This document shows, in pieces, positions 32,385 to 34,956 of a stretch of DNA of 34,956 bases. Origin of the DNA: an uncultured Acidobacteriia bacterium. GTDB lineage: Bacteria > Acidobacteriota > Terriglobia > Bryobacterales > Bryobacteraceae. The stretch spans positions 1 through 34,956 of the forward strand of contig CAIVVT010000133.1 in the NCBI GenBank assembly GCA_903909435.1, given 5' to 3'. The notes under the pieces were generated by a model. It made no database searches. It was not told where the DNA came from and was given only the letters and a program-made list of their open reading frames with translations. The translations under genes and the position numbers were made by a program. Position 1 is the stretch's first letter; every line of letters starts with the position of its first letter.

Positions 32385-33082
32385 GATTTGCCCTGGTCGG
32401 CTACGGCAAAATGGGCCGCATGATCGAGCGCCTGGCGACGGAGTCGGGCTCCGTCATTGCGCTCAGGCTCGACGAGTACAACAACGTGGACGGAGCGGGG
32501 CTGACCGCCGCGAACTTCGCGGGAATCGACGCGGCCATCGAGTTCACGGCACCTTCCATTGCAGTGCCAAATCTGCTGCGACTGGCCGAGTTGAAGGTCC
32601 CCACGGTGTGCGGAACGACTGGTTGGTTTGAGGACCTGGAGAGCGTGCGGACAGCATTCGAGGCCAACGCCGGTACGCTGGTGTACAGCGCGAACTTCTC
32701 AATCGGGGTGAACGTGTTCCGCCGGGTGGTTTCGGAAGCGGCGCGCTGGATGTCCCGCCAGTCCGGCTACGAAGCGTGGGCCTGGGAGATCCACCACAGC
32801 GCCAAGCAGGACGCCCCCTCGGGCACGTTGCTGCGCCTGGTGGAGGACATGCGGGCAGCGGGCTACGACCGCCATGTGGACGCCGCTTCCAACCGCGCTG
32901 GAGCGCATCCCGGCACGCACGAGATCGGTTTCGATTCCCTGGCCGACACGTTGACCGTGCGTCACGCGGCCCGCGGCCGCGAGGGTTTTGCGTACGGCGC
33001 GCTGCAGGCCGCCCACTGGGCCTGTTGCCACGCAGGCGTCCGCGAGTTCGCGGAGATTTTGTTTTCCGATGACAAGGAGTGA
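32381..33082 (+). CDS. dapB: 4-hydroxy-tetrahydrodipicolinate reductase
   Basis: A 233-aa NAD(P)H-dependent reductase, fourth step of lysine/DAP synthesis. GYGKMGRM (8-15) replaces the more common GAxGRMG loop and fits the short DapB branch. The hallmark EIHHSAKQDAPSGT gives the catalytic His-His-Lys and substrate-binding loop, and CGTTGWF is the second conserved block. It is about 30 residues shorter than E. coli DapB. ATG 32381 overlaps the lysC stop (ATGA). dapA begins 4 bp after its stop. Confidence 0.94.
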   Translation: MRFALVGYGKMGRMIERLATESGSVIALRLDEYNNVDGAGLTAANFAGIDAAIEFTAPSIAVPNLLRLAELKVPTVCGTTGWFEDLESVRTAFEANAGTLVYSANFSIGVNVFRRVVSEAARWMSRQSGYEAWAWEIHHSAKQDAPSGTLLRLVEDMRAAGYDRHVDAASNRAGAHPGTHEIGFDSLADTLTVRHAARGREGFAYGALQAAHWACCHAGVREFAEILFSDDKE

Positions 33083-33086
33083 GCAA

Positions 33087-33971
33087 GTGCGTTTTCAGGG
33101 TTGCGGGACAGCACTAGTTACACCATTTCGCCCTGATTTGTCCCTCGACGAAGAGTCCGTCCGGGCTCTCGTTCGCAGGCAGATCGAGGCGGGGATTCAC
33201 TTTTTGGTACCCTGCGGCACGACCGGGGAGAACCCGACTCTCGAACCCGAAGAGCATCATCGCGTTGTCGAGATCACGCTCCAGGAGGCCAAGGGCAAAG
33301 TGCCCGTGCTGGCCGGCTGCGGCGGGTACCACACCGGAGAAGTGGTCGCTTTGGCGCGCGAGTTGGAGGCGCTTGGAGTAGACGGCATTCTCTCCGTCAC
33401 ACCGTATTACAACAAGCCGACACAGGAAGGGCTGTATCAGCATTTCCTGGCCATCGCCAACGCCGTCAAGATCCCGATCATCGTCTACAACGTTCCTGGC
33501 CGTACCGGCGTGAATGTCGAACCAGCCTCGATGCGCCGTCTCGCGGAGATAGACAACATCGTGGGTGTGAAGGAAGCCTCGGGCAACATAGCTCAGATGG
33601 CGCAACTGTGCGCCACGCTGCCGCCCGATTTCGCGGTTCTTTCCGGCGACGATGCGATTGCGCTGGCCCTGGCGGGCCTGGGCGGCCGAGGCGTGATCAG
33701 CGTCGCGTCGAACGTGATCCCCGCCGAAATGACCGCGCTCGCGCAAGCCTGTCTCGACGGGCGCTTCGAGGATGCGCGCGCACTGCAGCGGAAATGGCTG
33801 CCTGTGATGGAAGTGAACTTCATCGAGTCCAACCCGATCCCGGTGAAGTGGGCCATGGCGCGCATGGGGCTGCTGGCGCCGGTCTACCGCCTGCCCATGC
33901 TGCCGCCCGCTCAGGCCTCGCGCGAGCGGATCGAAAAGACACTGTCCGAACTGGGATTGTTTTCGAAATAG
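33087..33971 (+). CDS. dapA: 4-hydroxy-tetrahydrodipicolinate synthase
   Basis: A 294-aa TIM-barrel class I aldolase that condenses pyruvate with aspartate semialdehyde. Motifs are GTALVTPF at the N-terminus, PCGTTGENPTL, the tyrosine pair of TPYYNKP, YNVPGRTGVN and the Schiff-base lysine in GVKEASGN. The GTG at 33087 is preferred over an ATG at 33069 for two reasons: AAGGAG sits 7 bases upstream of it, inside the end of dapB, and MRFQGCGTALVTPF aligns with the usual DapA opening. Confidence 0.95.
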   Translation: MRFQGCGTALVTPFRPDLSLDEESVRALVRRQIEAGIHFLVPCGTTGENPTLEPEEHHRVVEITLQEAKGKVPVLAGCGGYHTGEVVALARELEALGVDGILSVTPYYNKPTQEGLYQHFLAIANAVKIPIIVYNVPGRTGVNVEPASMRRLAEIDNIVGVKEASGNIAQMAQLCATLPPDFAVLSGDDAIALALAGLGGRGVISVASNVIPAEMTALAQACLDGRFEDARALQRKWLPVMEVNFIESNPIPVKWAMARMGLLAPVYRLPMLPPAQASRERIEKTLSELGLFSK

Positions 33972-33981
33972 GGGCTGATCA

Positions 33982-34818
33982 TTGCAAAACGAGATCGAGT
34001 CGTTGTTCGACAACGCTCCGGAGACCCATACCCCGGAGCATTTCGCGTTGTTCGCCCGGTTCAAGGAGGCGCTCAACCGGGGTGAGGCGCGCGCCGCCGA
34101 ACCCGACCCGTCCACGCCCACGGGCTGGCGCGTGAACCCGTGGGTAAAGAAGGGCATCCTGGCGGGCTTCCGCATGGGCGTCATCGTGGACATGAGCGTG
34201 AACGCGGCGAAGCAGCCTTACTTCGACAAGTCGACGTACCCGGTCAGGCACCTCGACGCTTCCAGCGGCGTGCGCGTGGTGCCCGGCGGATCGAGCATCC
34301 GCGACGGCTGCTACCTGGGGCGTGGGGTCACCTGCATGCCGCCGATGTACATCAACGTGGGCGCGTGGGTCGGCTTAGGCACGATGATCGATTCGCACGC
34401 GCTGGTCGGCAGTTGCGCGCAGGTCGGCAACAAGTGCCACATCTCGGCCGCTGCGCAGATTGGCGGCGTGCTGGAGCCTATCGGCGCGATGCCGGTGATC
34501 ATCGAGGATGAGGTTCTGGTCGGCGGCAACTGCGGCATCTACGAAGGAACGGTGGTCAAAAGCCGAGCGGTCCTGGGCTCTGGCGTGATTCTGAACCGTT
34601 CGACGCCGATCTACGATCTGGTGCGCGGTGAGATCTACTCGGCCTCGGAGGATAATCCTCTGATCGTCCCGAGCGACGCCGTGGTGGTCTCCGGGTCGCG
34701 CGACGTGGCTCGCGGCAAGGGCCAGGAGTGGGGCATCTCGCTCTACACGCCCGTCATCGTAAAGTACCGAGACGAGCGAACGGGCGAGAAGGTACGCCTG
34801 GAAGATTACCTCAGGTAG
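33982..34818 (+). CDS. dapD: Tetrahydrodipicolinate N-succinyltransferase
   Basis: A 278-aa left-handed beta-helix acyltransferase that succinylates tetrahydrodipicolinate. Hexapeptide repeats run from about 105 to 215 (for example GAWVGLGTMIDSHALVGSCA and VLVGGNCGIYEGTVV). The N-terminal helical domain and the phrase GVLEPIGAMPVIIEDE are typical of DapD. The start is TTG 33982 with GGGG seven bases upstream; no in-frame ATG near the N-terminus fits. It is 10 bp after dapA and appears to be the last gene visible. It commits the pathway to the succinylase branch, consistent with the dapE-like gene at the head of the operon. Confidence 0.94.
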   Translation: MQNEIESLFDNAPETHTPEHFALFARFKEALNRGEARAAEPDPSTPTGWRVNPWVKKGILAGFRMGVIVDMSVNAAKQPYFDKSTYPVRHLDASSGVRVVPGGSSIRDGCYLGRGVTCMPPMYINVGAWVGLGTMIDSHALVGSCAQVGNKCHISAAAQIGGVLEPIGAMPVIIEDEVLVGGNCGIYEGTVVKSRAVLGSGVILNRSTPIYDLVRGEIYSASEDNPLIVPSDAVVVSGSRDVARGKGQEWGISLYTPVIVKYRDERTGEKVRLEDYLR

Positions 34819-34828
34819 CCGGGCGGAA

Positions 34829-34850
34829 GCGGCGATCTCCAGATCGGCTC
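34829..34850. repeat. CTCCAG-core hairpin after dapD (copy 6)
   Basis: CGATCT-CC-AGATCG (34833-34846) within a GCGG/GGC context, like the first stem of the double-hairpin repeats. It lies 10 bases after the dapD stop. Confidence 0.45.
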
Positions 34851-34912
34851 CGATTGGCGCGAGAGCTGCAACGTCGTGGGGACATAGGTTGAAGCGTAGA
34901 CACAACCGCTCA

Positions 34913-34956
34913 CTCACGGTCGCGGCTCCATTTCGGATCGGAGCCGCGACCGTGAG
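34913..34956. repeat. Perfect 17-bp inverted repeat at the right edge
   Basis: CTCACGGTCGCGGCTCC (34913-34929) is matched exactly by its complement at 34940-34956 around a 10-base loop. The right arm reaches the last base, so it may continue beyond the window. The left arm is preceded by CCGCTCA, which could extend the stem. It differs in sequence from the CTCCAG-core repeats. Either an intrinsic-type terminator of the lysine operon or a separate palindromic repeat family is possible. Confidence 0.8.

Noticed and set aside
1..34956. CRISPR array, insertion sequence or transposase
   Set aside because: No regularly spaced direct repeats and no transposase-like reading frame were seen on either strand.

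Overview
The window is high-GC bacterial chromosome with short gaps and mostly intact genes. No phage structural, transposase, rRNA, tRNA or CRISPR signal was found. The mix suggests Acidobacteriota, perhaps the Bryobacter/Solibacter side. The clues are a secreted protein with the phrase PNFVCDQTT, Tat-exported enzymes, a stand-alone PduS/PduT pair, and families of palindromic spacer repeats. This placement rests on recalled family distribution, not on a search.

Layout. 1-388 is non-coding and repeat-bearing. 389-2567 (minus) holds a zinc alcohol/polyol dehydrogenase and an aldo-keto reductase. They diverge from a LacI-type regulator (3010-4029) across an AT-rich spacer with two good sigma70-type promoters. 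4317-6538 (plus) holds a DUF72 protein, a six-helix membrane protein and a small single-helix protein. 6596-10176 (minus) is the most unusual part: a PduS-like Fe-S flavoprotein, a PduT-like Fe-S microcompartment shell protein, then phosphoglucomutase, with no other microcompartment gene in view. 10262-15314 (plus) is housekeeping: recN, rlmH, accD and an ABC-F ATPase. It converges on a large UPF0182 membrane protein through a spacer made of nested palindromes.

18316-22916 (minus) carries a LOG-family phosphoribohydrolase and an LD-carboxypeptidase, closed by a strong intrinsic terminator. After it come a lipoprotein, an overlapping 74-codon gene, a secreted alpha/beta hydrolase and a secreted acidobacterial-type protein. 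23120-27143 (plus) combines a lactate-permease-family transporter, a Sec-exported RraA-like protein and a Tat-exported enolase-superfamily protein, which suggests sugar-acid or hydroxy-acid processing partly outside the cytoplasm. A predicted outer-membrane barrel follows. 28917-34818 is a tight diaminopimelate/lysine operon: dapE-like M20 peptidase, asd, lysC, dapB, dapA, dapD. It covers aspartate to L,L-diaminopimelate except the aminotransferase step. The window ends in a perfect 17-bp inverted repeat.

Several genes (recN, pduS, the LOG gene, the barrel gene) have a -10-like box only 5-12 nt before the start codon and no properly spaced Shine-Dalgarno, which suggests leaderless or near-leaderless transcripts.
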